Positions 36,684 to 45,528 of a stretch of DNA of 64,000 nt are shown here, piece after piece (the first letter of the stretch is position 1; each line of letters begins with the position of its first letter). The stretch lies in NCBI GenBank assembly GCA_019285715.1, contig CP079108.1, forward strand, positions 2,371,001 through 2,435,000. Direction: 5' to 3'. The notes beneath the pieces are model-generated. The model saw only the letters and a list, made by a program, of their open reading frames with translations. It made no database searches and was not told where the DNA came from. The position numbers and the translations under genes were made by a program. The DNA comes from Sphingosinicellaceae bacterium. GTDB taxonomy: Bacteria > Pseudomonadota > Alphaproteobacteria > Sphingomonadales > Sphingomonadaceae.

Positions 36684-37487
36684 CTAGCCGAACAGCGCGT
36701 TCATCTCGCCGTAGCCGACGCCGTCGCCGCTGCGCAGCCCGGCGCAGTCACCGGTCGCCAGGAACGCCGCCGCGAGCCGCCGCGCCGTGCCGAGTGCGGC
36801 CTCGGCGATCGAGCCGCCCGCGCTTAGCCGCCGGACCCCAAGGGCCTTCAGCGCGGCAAGCGGTGGCAGGGTCGGCAGCGCCATGACGTTGACCGGCAAC
36901 GCCGTCGCCGCGACCACCGCGGCGATGTCGGCGGGATCGGCGAGGCCCGGTACGAACAGGCCGTCGGCACCTGCCTCGGCGTAGCGGGCGGCACGCCTCG
37001 CGACCTCCTCGACCCGCGCAGCGTCGGGGACGAGGCCGCGCAGGAAGACGTCGGTGCGGGCGTTGACGAAGACGCTGACCCCCGCCTGCAGCCCGGCGCT
37101 GCGGGCGGCCTGGATCTTGTCGGCAAGGTGCTCGGGGGTGCCGCTGCCATCCTCGATGTTAATGCCGACCGCGCCCGCGCCGATCACCATCTTGACGACC
37201 TCGCAGATTCGCGTCCGGTTGTCGGCATAGCCGCCCTCGATATCGGCGGTGAGCGGCACCCGGACGACCCGCGCGATCGCCGCGACCGCTGCCACCATCC
37301 GGTCGACCGGCAGCTTGTCGCCGTCCGGATAGCCCTGCGCCCAGGCGACGCCGCAGCTGGTCGTCGCGATCGCGGTCGCGCCGAGGCTCTCGATCAGGCG
37401 GGCGCTGCCGGCATCCCAGGCGTTGGCGAGGAGCAACAGCTGCCCCGGCGCATGGAGGGCGTGAAACGCGCTGGCGCTGGTCATCAT
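36684..37487 (-). CDS. Isocitrate lyase / PEP mutase family protein
   Basis: TIM-barrel enzyme (267 residues) of the PEP mutase/isocitrate lyase superfamily, which make or break C-C or P-C bonds next to a carboxylate. Seen: LLANAWDAGSARLIESLGATAIATTS (split motif at residues 17-42), the metal-site VPLTADIEGGYAD and GINIEDGSG, and VFVNARTDVFLRG. The KKCGH motif of true isocitrate lyases is absent. Two adjacent ATGs exist; the first (37485-37487) sits at the better distance from GGGGAG. Exact reaction unknown. Confidence 0.87.
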   Translation of the reverse strand: MMTSASAFHALHAPGQLLLLANAWDAGSARLIESLGATAIATTSCGVAWAQGYPDGDKLPVDRMVAAVAAIARVVRVPLTADIEGGYADNRTRICEVVKMVIGAGAVGINIEDGSGTPEHLADKIQAARSAGLQAGVSVFVNARTDVFLRGLVPDAARVEEVARRAARYAEAGADGLFVPGLADPADIAAVVAATALPVNVMALPTLPPLAALKALGVRRLSAGGSIAEAALGTARRLAAAFLATGDCAGLRSGDGVGYGEMNALFG

Positions 37488-37637
37488 CGATCTCCCCGGA
37501 GCAAGGCTGCGACAATAGCGCACGCGGCGCGTCGTGTCTGGCGGGAAGCGGACGCCGTCACCGGCTCGCGAATTCGATTTGCCAATGCGGCGGTACTGCG
37601 ATTGCGCCGTCGCCGCCACCGGGCTAGCCCCCCGTTC

Positions 37638-38543
37638 ATGCGCATCGCTTTCATGGGAACCCCGGACTTCGCCGTGCCCGCGCTCGACGCGCTGGTCGAG
37701 GCCGGGCACGACATCGTCGCGGTCTATACCCAGCCGCCGCGCCCGGCGAAGCGTGGCCAGGCGCTGACGGGGTCGGCGGTGCAGGCACGGGCGGAGGCGC
37801 TCGGCCTGGCGGTGCGGACGCCGGTCAACTTCAAGGCCGACGACGACCGCGCCGCGTTCGCCGGTCTCGACCTCGATGTCGCAGTAGTCGCGGCGTACGG
37901 CCTGATCCTCCCGCTCGCAATCCTCGCCGCGCCGCGGCTGGGCTGCATCAACATCCACGCCTCGCTCTTACCACGGTGGCGGGGCGCGGCACCGATCCAG
38001 CGCGCCATCCTCGCGGGCGACGCCGAGACCGGCGTGACGATCATGCAGATGGAAGCCGGACTCGACACCGGGCCGATGTGGCTCAAGGCGAGCACGCCGG
38101 TTGCGGGCAAGACCGCGGGCGACCTGACCGCGACGCTCGGCGGGCTCGGGGCCTCGCTGATCGTCGATGCGCTCGGGCGGCTCGATGCGCTGACCGCCCT
38201 GCCCCAGCCCGAGGCCGGCGTGACCTATGCCAAGAAGCTCGACAAGGCGGAGGCGCGGCTCGACTTCACGCAGGCTGCGGTCGACGTCGAGCGCGCGGTG
38301 CGGGCGTTCAATCCCGCGCCCGGAGCCTTCGTCGAGATCGGCGGCGAGCGGCTAAAGATCCTGGCGGCCGACGTCATCGAGGCCGGCGGCAAGCCTGGCA
38401 CGCTCATCGACGACAGCTTGGCGATCGCCTGTGCCGAGGGCGGGATCCGCGCAACGTTCGTCCAGCGCGCCGGCAAGCCCGCGATGCCTGTGGCCGACCT
38501 GCTCCGCGGCTGGCCGCTCACCACGGGCATGCAGGTCGCGTGA
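37638..38543 (+). CDS. fmt: Methionyl-tRNA formyltransferase
   Basis: Formylates initiator Met-tRNA with 10-formyl-THF. The 301-residue product has [19 protein letters not shown], the formyl-THF-binding [21 protein letters not shown] with catalytic Asn-His, and [16 protein letters not shown]; the C-terminal tRNA-binding domain starts near residue 205. I start at ATG 37638-37640; the longer frame lies over the PEP-mutase-family gene. The stop overlaps truA as GTGA. Confidence 0.97.
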   Translation: MRIAFMGTPDFAVPALDALVEAGHDIVAVYTQPPRPAKRGQALTGSAVQARAEALGLAVRTPVNFKADDDRAAFAGLDLDVAVVAAYGLILPLAILAAPRLGCINIHASLLPRWRGAAPIQRAILAGDAETGVTIMQMEAGLDTGPMWLKASTPVAGKTAGDLTATLGGLGASLIVDALGRLDALTALPQPEAGVTYAKKLDKAEARLDFTQAAVDVERAVRAFNPAPGAFVEIGGERLKILAADVIEAGGKPGTLIDDSLAIACAEGGIRATFVQRAGKPAMPVADLLRGWPLTTGMQVA

Positions 38544-39304
38544 CGCGCTTCCGGGTGACCCTCGAATACGACGGCCGGCCCTTCGTCGGCTGGCAGCGGC
38601 AGGCGCTCGGCACCAGCGTCCAGGGCAGCGTCGAGGCGGCGCTGCTCAAGATCACTGGCGAGGCGGCGCTGGTCCATGCGGCCGGCCGCACCGATGCCGG
38701 GGTGCACGCGGCGGCGATGGTCGCGCACTTCGACATCGAGAAGGTGATCACGCCTCACCGGCTGTTCGGCGCGCTCAACGCATGGCTGCGGCCCGCACCG
38801 ATCGCGGTCGTCGAGTGCTGTATCGCCGCGCCCGACTTTCACGCGCGCTTCGACTGCACCGGGCGCGAATATCGCTACGTCATCGTCAACCGCCGCGCGC
38901 CGCTGACCTTCGACCTCGGGCTGGCGTGGCGCGTCGGTGCAGCCCTCGACGCGGACGCGATGAGCGCGGCAGCCCGGGCGCTGCTCGGCCGCCACGACTT
39001 CACGACCTTCCGTAGCGCGCACTGCCAGGCCGCGTCGCCGATCCGCACTCTCGACCGGCTCGCCGTCGAGCGCCACGGCGACCGCATCGTTGTCGAGGCC
39101 GCCGCCCGCTCGTTCCTCCACCACCAGGTCCGTTCGATGGTCGGCTGCCTGAAAATGGTTGGCGAAGGTGCCTGGAGCAGCGTCGACCTAGCCGACGCCT
39201 TGGCCGCCAAGGATCGCACCCGGCTCGGCTTCAATGCGCCGCCTGATGGACTCAAGTTTGTCACAGCACAGTACAAAACGTCGGAAAACTTTACACATGG
39301 GTGA
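38540..39304 (+). CDS. truA: tRNA pseudouridine(38-40) synthase TruA
   Basis: Makes pseudouridine at positions 38-40 of tRNA anticodon arms. The 254-residue product starts [20 protein letters not shown], has the catalytic aspartate in GRTDAGVHA near residue 53, and the C-terminal [20 protein letters not shown] motif. GTG start at 38540-38542 overlaps the fmt stop. The fmt-truA pair forms a tRNA-function operon. Confidence 0.97.
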   Translation: MTRFRVTLEYDGRPFVGWQRQALGTSVQGSVEAALLKITGEAALVHAAGRTDAGVHAAAMVAHFDIEKVITPHRLFGALNAWLRPAPIAVVECCIAAPDFHARFDCTGREYRYVIVNRRAPLTFDLGLAWRVGAALDADAMSAAARALLGRHDFTTFRSAHCQAASPIRTLDRLAVERHGDRIVVEAAARSFLHHQVRSMVGCLKMVGEGAWSSVDLADALAAKDRTRLGFNAPPDGLKFVTAQYKTSENFTHG

Positions 39305-39347
39305 TAGACCCGTTACGACCTTTACCAATTCTCAATGGTTTCGATGG

Positions 39348-39364
39348 TTGGCACAGGTCTTGCT
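39348..39364 (+). promoter_or_regulatory. Sigma-54 (RpoN) promoter
   Basis: TTGGCAC-N5-TTGCT with the invariant GG (39350-39351) and GC (39362-39363) exactly 10 bases apart, an almost perfect -24/-12 match. Start would be near 39375. It sits beside exosortase-A-associated genes, and exosortase/PEP-CTERM systems in other proteobacteria are known to use RpoN with the PrsK/PrsR pair. Confidence 0.65.
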
Positions 39365-39365
39365 T

Positions 39366-39560
39366 ATGTCCAGGCATGCCAACCATGCTGCCCGCGACGT
39401 CGATGTGAGGAACCCCAGCCGCCGGCTCTTGCGCCACCCGGTTCGTGCCTGGGTATTCGGGCTCGTGCTCGGCGCGGTGGTGGGGGCCGCATCGATCTAT
39501 CTGCTTGCGAATCCACCCGCTGGCGGCGTCATCGCCGGCACCACGACGCCCGGCAACTAG
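39366..39560 (+). CDS. Small single-span membrane protein of unknown function
   Basis: Up to 64 residues, with a basic N-terminal half, one hydrophobic helix (AWVFGLVLGAVVGAASIYLL) and a short NPPAGGVIAGTTTPGN tail. The ATG at 39366 lies just upstream of the predicted sigma-54 start, so if that promoter is used the GTG at 39405 (RNPSRRLLRHPVRAW) is the likelier start. Its stop overlaps the convergent decarboxylase stop. Not recognised; possibly a small protein of the exosortase locus. Confidence 0.45.
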   Translation: MSRHANHAARDVDVRNPSRRLLRHPVRAWVFGLVLGAVVGAASIYLLANPPAGGVIAGTTTPGN

Positions 39561-40762
39561 ACCAACAGTTCGCGCGCCGGTGGATGCCCGAGGAATGCGG
39601 CCGGGCTCGCACTCGCGCCGTATGCTCCCGCCATGAAGATCGCGATCAGGTCGCCGACCTGCGTGTCCGGCAACGCGACACGCTCGCCGAGCCGGTCGAG
39701 GGGCGTGCACAGGCAACCGACGACATCGGCGGTCATCACGGCGTCCGCGCCAAAGTGGCTGGCATTGGCGATCGGGTAATTGCGGCGGATGACCGTGCCG
39801 AAGTTGCCGCTGGCCGCGAGCTGGTGGTGGAGGCCGCCGTCGGTGACGATGAACTCGGTGCCGCGACTGACCTTCCGGTCCACGACCCGCGCCAGGTACA
39901 CCCCCGCCTCCCCGACGAGGTAGCGCCCGAGCTCGACGATGATACGCGTGTCGCGGAGACCTGCGGGTAGCGTCGCCAGGCTTGCTGACAGCGCTTCGCC
40001 CACCGCAGCAAGGTCAAGCGGCAAGTCGTTGGTGAAATAGGGGATACCGAAGCCCCCGCCCAGGTTCAGCGTCTCCAGCTGGACCCCGGTCGCGGCCACC
40101 AACTCTGCCGCCATCACCAGCGTCGCCGCCTGCGACTCGATCACCGCCGCCGCCGACAGCGCCTGCGACCCGGCATAGACGTGGAGGCCCGTCACCCGCA
40201 CTCCAAGCTCCGCCGCCCGCGCCACGACCGCGGGCGCATCGGCGACGTCGATCCCGAACGGCGACGCCCTGCCCCCCATCCGCATGCCCGAGCCCTTGAG
40301 CTCGAACGACGGGTTGAGCCGCAGCGCCACCACGCGCCCGCCGAGCGCCGCGATGCGCTCCAATTCACCCGCCGACTCGACGTTGATCAGGACGCCGGCG
40401 GCAATCGCGGCGCGGAGCTCGTCGTCGCGCTTGCCCGGCCCTGCGAAGCCGATGTCGCGAGGCTGCATCCCGCTAGCTAGTGCCAGCGCGAGTTCGCCGC
40501 CCGAGGCGACGTCCAGCCCGTCGACCTGCCCGCCCATCCATTCGACCAGCGCTGGCAACGGGTTAGCCTTGAGTGCGTAGTGGAGCGCGACCTCCGATGG
40601 GAGTGCGGCGCGCACTGCCGCGATCCGTGCCGCGATCAGCGCCCGGTCGTAGACGAACAGCGGCGTGTCGCCCGCCTCGTGAACCCAATACGACGCGGCC
40701 CGTCCGGCGATGCCGAGCTCGCCGTCGATGGTCGTGAAACCGGCGGGAATGTGGCTCCTCAC
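39557..40762 (-). CDS. PLP-dependent decarboxylase, exosortase-A-system-associated
   Basis: Fold-type III PLP enzyme (401 residues) related to diaminopimelate/ornithine decarboxylases. Seen: LHYALKANPLPALVEW with the PLP lysine near residue 62, LNLGGGFGIPYFTND (phosphate-binding glycine loop), VELGRYLVGEAGVYL and the C-terminal CLCTPLDRLGERV cysteine region. Adjacent acyl-CoA ligase and carrier protein identify it with the exosortase-associated subfamily. I start at GTG 40760-40762 overlapping the ligase stop; the very long upstream frame is a shadow of the ligase. Predicted to process an amino acid for a carrier-bound step; product unknown. Confidence 0.85.
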   Translation of the reverse strand: MRSHIPAGFTTIDGELGIAGRAASYWVHEAGDTPLFVYDRALIAARIAAVRAALPSEVALHYALKANPLPALVEWMGGQVDGLDVASGGELALALASGMQPRDIGFAGPGKRDDELRAAIAAGVLINVESAGELERIAALGGRVVALRLNPSFELKGSGMRMGGRASPFGIDVADAPAVVARAAELGVRVTGLHVYAGSQALSAAAVIESQAATLVMAAELVAATGVQLETLNLGGGFGIPYFTNDLPLDLAAVGEALSASLATLPAGLRDTRIIVELGRYLVGEAGVYLARVVDRKVSRGTEFIVTDGGLHHQLAASGNFGTVIRRNYPIANASHFGADAVMTADVVGCLCTPLDRLGERVALPDTQVGDLIAIFMAGAYGASASPAAFLGHPPARELLV

Positions 40763-42246
40763 GCCCACTCGCGCTTCAAGGCCGCCCGGTCGAGCTTGCC
40801 GTTCGCCAGCACCGGCAGTGTCTCGCGCCAGACGATCCGTGCTGGTTGCATGAAACCGGGCAGCGCGCGGCCCAAGGCGCTGCTGAGACGGCCCTCGTGG
40901 TCGTCGCCCGCCGGGGTCGCGACCAGCAGGATCGCCTGCCCGAGCCGGTCGTCCGGAACCCCCAGCGCCACCGCCGCACCGACCGCGCCGCTTGCCAGTG
41001 CGGCATCCTCGACCTCGGTCGGGCTGACCCGGTAACCACCGGTCTTGATCATCTCGTCGTCGCGCCCGACGAAGGTCAGCAGCCCATCCGCGCCGCGCTT
41101 CATCGTGTCGCCCGACCACACCGCCATGCCGCCGAGCACCGAGGCGTCGGGTGCGGGGCGAAAGCGCAGGTCGGTGCGCTCGTCGTCGCGCCAGTAGCCG
41201 TAGCTGACCAGCGGCCCGACCTGGACCATCTCGCCCGGCTCGTCGTCGTCGGTAAGGCTGCCGTCGGGGCGGACGATGAGGACCTCGGCATGCGGGATCG
41301 CGGTGCCGACCGATTCGGGGCGGTTCGCGGCAAGATCCGGGTCGAGATACGTCGCGCGGAACGCCTCGGTCAGGCCGTACATCAGGTACAGGCGCGCGGC
41401 CGGAAACAGCGCGCGCAGCTTTGCCGACAGGCCGGCGTGGAGGTGGCCGCCCGAGTTGGTCAGCACCCGCAGGCTGGCGCCGCCGCCCTGGCCCCAGTCG
41501 GCGGCCGCAAGGTCGTGCCACAGCGGCGGCACCCCCCCGAGCTGGGTGATGCCGTGCACCGAGACGGCGCGGACGACATCGCGCGGGGTCAAATAGTCGA
41601 GCAGGACCGCGCCCGCCCCCGCCGCCCACGCCTGGGTCAGCTGGTTGAGGCCGTAGTCGAAGCCGTGAGGCAGGACGCTGAGCACGCGATCGTCAGGCCC
41701 TGTCCCGAGGAATTGCCGCACCGAATCGGCGGCGTGCCACAGGTTCGAGTGGCTCAGCATGACGCCCTTTGGCGCACCGGTGCTGCCCGAGGTGTAGAGC
41801 AGCGCCACGAGGTCGTCGGGGTCGCGGTCGACATCGAGCGGCGGGCCGTCGGCGAGCGCGTCCCAGTGGTCCTCCAAGGTCAGCACGGTGGCGCGCGTCG
41901 CAAGTCCGGAAGCACGCGCGGCAGTGGTCAGCAGCAGCCTCGCGCCCGAATCGGCGGCGATATGGTTGACCTGCGCCGCCTTGAGCTGGGGATTGGCAGG
42001 GACGAACACCGCGCCCGCCCGCGCCGCGCCGAACAGCGTCGCGACGCCCTCGATCGATTTCGGCAGCCAGGTCACGACCCGGTCACCCGCGGTCAAGCCC
42101 TGCGCGGCCAGCCCGCCGGCGACGCGCCCGACCAGCGCGTCGAGCTCGCCGTAGCTCACCCGACGATCACGATGGACCAAAGCGATGCCGTCAGGGGTTG
42201 GTCCCTGCAGCAGTCGATCGGTACGAATAGGGACTGGCGATTGCAC
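40759..42246 (-). CDS. AMP-forming acyl-CoA ligase, exosortase-A-system-associated
   Basis: Adenylate-forming enzyme (495 residues) that activates a carboxylic acid, probably for loading onto the adjacent carrier protein. Seen: ATP-binding loop LLYTSGSTGAPKGVM near residue 150, the YGLTEAFRATYL A5 motif, and C-terminal GRDDEMIKTGGYRVSPTEVED and LPVLANGKLDRAALK with the catalytic lysine. GTG start at 42244-42246. Divergent from the carrier protein gene and overlapping the decarboxylase, an arrangement seen in exosortase-A clusters. Confidence 0.87.
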   Translation of the reverse strand: MQSPVPIRTDRLLQGPTPDGIALVHRDRRVSYGELDALVGRVAGGLAAQGLTAGDRVVTWLPKSIEGVATLFGAARAGAVFVPANPQLKAAQVNHIAADSGARLLLTTAARASGLATRATVLTLEDHWDALADGPPLDVDRDPDDLVALLYTSGSTGAPKGVMLSHSNLWHAADSVRQFLGTGPDDRVLSVLPHGFDYGLNQLTQAWAAGAGAVLLDYLTPRDVVRAVSVHGITQLGGVPPLWHDLAAADWGQGGGASLRVLTNSGGHLHAGLSAKLRALFPAARLYLMYGLTEAFRATYLDPDLAANRPESVGTAIPHAEVLIVRPDGSLTDDDEPGEMVQVGPLVSYGYWRDDERTDLRFRPAPDASVLGGMAVWSGDTMKRGADGLLTFVGRDDEMIKTGGYRVSPTEVEDAALASGAVGAAVALGVPDDRLGQAILLVATPAGDDHEGRLSSALGRALPGFMQPARIVWRETLPVLANGKLDRAALKREWA

Positions 42247-42303
42247 GGTTCGACGCTGCTACTATAAGGCGCGCCGGGCCGGAAGGCTTCGTCAGGAGCG
42301 AAC

Positions 42304-42588
42304 ATGGCCACAGCGGCGGCGATCAGCGTCCCATCGAACCTCGAAGCGGTTCGCGCCGTATTGGCGGCGGAGCTGAACCTCGCGCCCGCCTCTGCCGCGC
42401 GCCTGACGCGTTCCAGCGTGTTGTTCGGCGACCTGCCCGAGCTCGATTCGATGGCGGTGGCGCGGGTGCTGACCGCGCTCGAGGATGCCTTCGGGTTTCA
42501 TATCGACGACGACGAGGTCGATGGGGCATTGTTCGAGACGCTGGGGTCGCTGACCGATTTCGTGACGCAGAAGCGGGCCGGCGCCTAG
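42304..42588 (+). CDS. Acyl carrier protein, exosortase-A-system-associated
   Basis: A 94-residue carrier protein with four predicted helices. The phosphopantetheine site is DLPELDSMAVARV, with Ser-Met instead of the usual Ser-Leu. An N-terminal extension of about 10 residues precedes the ACP fold. It reads away from the ligase, sharing its promoter region (42247-42303), and the IS110 element begins immediately after its stop. Confidence 0.85.
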   Translation: MATAAAISVPSNLEAVRAVLAAELNLAPASAARLTRSSVLFGDLPELDSMAVARVLTALEDAFGFHIDDDEVDGALFETLGSLTDFVTQKRAGA

Positions 42589-42589
42589 C

Positions 42590-43650
42590 CTAGAGTATCC
42601 GTTGTGATCAAGCGGATTTCGGTGTCCAGTTTCTGCCTGTTTTGAGCAGCGAGTTTGCCAGGATGACGAGCTTACGCATGACCGCTGTGATGGCTACTTT
42701 CGGCGGTTTTCCGGCAGCAACGAGAGCCTTATATTTAGCCTTCATGTCGGCGTTGAACCGGGTGGCGACGAGCGCGGGCATGTAAAGCGCGTGTCGCAGC
42801 TGGGCTCGTCCGCCCCGGATATGACGCTTGCCGCGGTGCTGCCCGCTGTCGCGGGCGATTGGTGCGAGGCCGGCCAGCGACGCGACCTGCTTGCTGTCGA
42901 GCGTTCCGAGTTCGGGCATTTCGATGAGCATGGCGATCGCCGTAGTCTCGCCGATACCGGGAATGGAGACGAGAACCTCGAAGCGCGTTGCAAGGTCCGG
43001 CTCGCGGGACAGGCTGGCTTTCAGCTCGGCGTCGATCGCGGCGATCTGCCGGTCGATCTGGGCAAGCCGCTGCGCGGCGTGGCGTTTCAAAAGCCGCGAG
43101 CGACAAACATGCTCGCGGTTCTTTGCAGCGGTCCGGTCCTTGACCAGGCCGAGCCTGGCAACCTGCAACTCCTTCATATCGTCGAGGATCTCGCTGACGA
43201 TTGGCCGCGACGGCAGCTCGAGCAAGGCACCCATGCGTGCCAGCATCGCGGCGTCGACTGCATCGGTCTTGGCGTTGCAGCCGATTGCCTCGGCAAAGCG
43301 CCGGGCCTGGCGCGGGTTGACCTTGGCAAGCGGCAAGCCGGCACTACCGAGCCGGCGCTCGAAGTTGTGGTGGTAGCGTCCGGTCGGCTCGAAGACGACG
43401 CGGGCGATGCGACGATCTGCAAGCCAGCCCAGCAAGGCCTTGAGGCCTTTGGCATCATTGGTGAACTGGCGGGCTGTGCCCGCCGGGTGCAAGTGAACGT
43501 CGAGCGTCGCTTTGCAGATATCGACGCCGACATTCTGAGCTATACTGGTCTCCATCTTTTCCAGGTCCTCTGCTTGTCATGCGGGCCCACAAGCCCACGT
43601 ATCCGTTCAGGCCACAGGAAAAGAGAAGGGCGATCAAACTCTAGCTCGGT
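42590..43650 (-). mobile_element. IS110-family insertion sequence (approximate limits)
   Basis: One transposase gene with about 20 bases behind it and a longer non-coding stretch in front of it (43556 to about 43745), the IS110 layout in which the front region encodes the bridge RNA. No long terminal inverted repeats are seen. Candidate end signals are CTAGAG (42590-42595) opposite CTCTAG (about 43639-43644), and GATCAA at 42606 and 43632. A 9-base repeat GTATCCGTT is at 42595 and 43599. Limits are uncertain by about 100 bases. Confidence 0.7.
42608..43555 (-). CDS. IS110-family transposase
   Basis: A 315-residue DEDD recombinase. The N-terminal RuvC-like domain shows GVDICKATLDVHLHP (first Asp), VVFEPTGRYHHNFE (Glu) and CNAKTDAVDAAMLARMG (two Asp); a helical linker with many Arg/Lys follows, and the C-terminal Tnp_20 domain has LVSIPGIGETTAIAMLIEMP, LAGLAPIARDSG and the serine-less tail ALVAAGKPPKVAITAVMRKL. 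Full length, with no frameshift, so it could be active. It separates the exosortase-linked carrier protein gene from downstream genes. Confidence 0.95.
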   Translation of the reverse strand: METSIAQNVGVDICKATLDVHLHPAGTARQFTNDAKGLKALLGWLADRRIARVVFEPTGRYHHNFERRLGSAGLPLAKVNPRQARRFAEAIGCNAKTDAVDAAMLARMGALLELPSRPIVSEILDDMKELQVARLGLVKDRTAAKNREHVCRSRLLKRHAAQRLAQIDRQIAAIDAELKASLSREPDLATRFEVLVSIPGIGETTAIAMLIEMPELGTLDSKQVASLAGLAPIARDSGQHRGKRHIRGGRAQLRHALYMPALVATRFNADMKAKYKALVAAGKPPKVAITAVMRKLVILANSLLKTGRNWTPKSA

Positions 43651-43747
43651 CCATGACGACCAGCATTTTTACGATCCGTCCCTTCCCGCCACCGGCGAGT
43701 TTGCGGCTCGTCGGCGGCGGCCTATCTTCGCAGAAAGGCCGGAGTCT

Positions 43748-44674
43748 TCATAAGACAAGCAGCTTGATCTCGCGCAGCCGCTGCATCAGGAACTCATGCG
43801 CGGTGATCGGCTCCGCGGGCACCCCACCCGGCAGCGCCTCGATCACATAGTCCGGCCGGAAATGCAGGAAGAACGGCGTCGAATAGCGCGCCGTCCCACG
43901 CCGCTCCGGGGCCGGGTTGACGACGCGGTGGCTGGTCGACGGCAGGCGGCCGCCCGTCAGCCGCTGCAGCATGTCGCCGATGTTGCAGACCAGGCTGCCC
44001 GGCGGCGCATCGATGCTGCGCCATTCGCCCTGCCGGTCGAGCAGCTGCAAGCCCGCCTCCTCGGCCCCAAGCAGCAGCGTGATGACGTTGATGTCCTCGT
44101 GCGCCCCGGCGCGGATCCCGGGCGCGTCGGCGGGCACCGGCGGATAGTGGAGCAGGCGCAGCACGGAGTTGCCGTCGTGGACCGGGTCCTCGAAGAACGC
44201 GGGCGGCTGTTCGAGGTGAACCGCGATTGCGCGCAACACCCGGCGGCCCGCAAAATCGAGCGCGTCGTACAGTGCCTGCACGCTGGGGTGGAAGTCGGGA
44301 ACCTCGGCGGGCCAGAGGTTGTCGGGCATGACCGCGCGGTAGGGATGGCCCTCAGGCAGCGTGCGACCGACGTGCCAGAACTCCTTGAGATCGCTGGTCG
44401 TCGCGTCCTTGGCGGTCTCGATGCCGAACGGCGTCAGGCCCCGCGCTCCGCCCTGCCCGACGACGTGGTAGCAGCGCTTGACCGCCTCGGGCAGCGCGAA
44501 GAAAGCGCGGGTCGCGGCCAGCGCCCGCTCGATCACCGCGGGGTCGATACCGTGGTCGGCGACGACCGCGAAGCCGGTGCGCGAGAACGCATCCCCGAAA
44601 GCCTGTGCTGCGGCCGCCAGGTCGTCGTCGACGAGGCTGAGCGGTATCGGGCGGATGTCGGCGGCGAGCGTCAT
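43748..44674 (-). CDS. 2-oxoglutarate/Fe(II) oxygenase, isopenicillin-N-synthase-like
   Basis: Non-haem iron oxygenase of about 308 residues. The N-terminal DIOX_N-type region (FGDAFSRTGFAVVADHGID) and the C-terminal core with the iron ligands in AHEDINVITLLL (His and Asp) and PSTSHRVVNP (His), and an RYSTPFFLHF substrate-side segment, are complete. Substrate unknown. An earlier ATG at 44708-44710 adds 12 Thr-rich residues; neither start has a good Shine-Dalgarno. Its end lies just behind the IS110 element. Confidence 0.87.
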   Translation of the reverse strand: MTLAADIRPIPLSLVDDDLAAAAQAFGDAFSRTGFAVVADHGIDPAVIERALAATRAFFALPEAVKRCYHVVGQGGARGLTPFGIETAKDATTSDLKEFWHVGRTLPEGHPYRAVMPDNLWPAEVPDFHPSVQALYDALDFAGRRVLRAIAVHLEQPPAFFEDPVHDGNSVLRLLHYPPVPADAPGIRAGAHEDINVITLLLGAEEAGLQLLDRQGEWRSIDAPPGSLVCNIGDMLQRLTGGRLPSTSHRVVNPAPERRGTARYSTPFFLHFRPDYVIEALPGGVPAEPITAHEFLMQRLREIKLLVL

Positions 44675-44723
44675 GGATGAGGTTCTAGTGGCATGCGTGG
44701 TCGTCGTCATCAGCGCTGCTGAT

Positions 44724-44751
44724 CGTCATCCCGGCATGCGCCGGGATGACG
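44724..44751. terminator. Perfect short hairpin between 45376-side gene and the oxygenase gene
   Basis: CGTCATCCCGGC (44724-44735), loop ATGC, GCCGGGATGACG (44740-44751). The ends match the palindromic repeat family in this window, so it may be a minimal copy that also works as a terminator for the gene ending at 44759. Confidence 0.6.
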
Positions 44752-44758
44752 AACACTA

Positions 44759-45376
44759 TCACATCGGGGGCGTGCTGCCGTTCGCACCGACGACCAGCCG
44801 ATCCGCCGACAGCTTGCCGCCGACGTTCTTGGTGATCGCGAAAACGTGGCTGCCGGGCTTGACGTCGGCCAGCGTGCCCGCGCCGAACGAGACGATCGGC
44901 ACGCTCGCGGGGACGACGACGACCTGCTGGCCGCCCTTGTAGTCGACGATCAGCTCGCGCGCGCCCTTGCCGTGCTTCACCGCGCCGACCGTGCGGACGT
45001 TGCCATTGGTCATGCTGCTGGTCTTGCTGGTGTCCCAGGGACGGTGGCCTTCACCGAGGCCGCGCATCGATTCCGGGAAGACGTGGACCTCGAGCGCGGT
45101 CAGCTTGCCATCCTTGCCGGGGTCGGCGGCGGTGCCGATGAAGATGTTCGGCTTGATCGCGTCGATGCCGATGACGGAGGTCGTCGCGACGCCGGTGTTC
45201 GGGGCGAGCGTCACCACTTGCTTGGTACCGGCCTTGGTGGTCAGCGTCAGCGTGGTCGCGCTCAGCGTGGCAACGGTGCCGCGCACCAGCGTCGGCGCAG
45301 GGGCCGCGCCCATCAGGTCGGCGTTCGCGGCCGTGGTCGTCAGAAGCATCGTGGCGGCAAGCAAAAAGCGCTTCAT
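44759..45376 (-). CDS. Exported protein with OB-like repeats, possibly DUF5666-like
   Basis: A 205-residue secreted protein with a signal peptide (FLLAATMLLTTTAANA). The mature part is beta-rich and has two similar halves: VRGTVATLSATTLTLTTKAG... and VGAVKHGKGARELIVDYKGG..., each followed by a segment ending in a Gly-Ser/Asp-x-V turn (AIKPNIFIG; LADVKPGSHVF). This resembles DUF5666-type OB-fold repeats, but I am not certain of the family. It is followed by a hairpin at 44724-44751 and preceded by tRNA-Met. Confidence 0.6.
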   Translation of the reverse strand: MKRFLLAATMLLTTTAANADLMGAAPAPTLVRGTVATLSATTLTLTTKAGTKQVVTLAPNTGVATTSVIGIDAIKPNIFIGTAADPGKDGKLTALEVHVFPESMRGLGEGHRPWDTSKTSSMTNGNVRTVGAVKHGKGARELIVDYKGGQQVVVVPASVPIVSFGAGTLADVKPGSHVFAITKNVGGKLSADRLVVGANGSTPPM

Positions 45377-45528
45377 AATCGTCTCCAGAGGTGTGGGCCG
45401 GACGCTAGTCGCCGCGGTAGAACTCAACAAGCGTCGCGCTGCGCCCTTCGCGGTGTCGACACTCCCGATTACACCGTCCGGCAGTTCTCGCGGAGCGGCT
45501 GGGCGTACCCTTGCGCACGGACCGACGG

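Noticed and set aside
39557-41629. Apparent 690-residue fusion frame over the decarboxylase and ligase
   Set aside because: The upstream half is an out-of-frame reading of the ligase and has no homology-like motifs; the GTG at 40760-40762 with GTGA coupling is the natural start.
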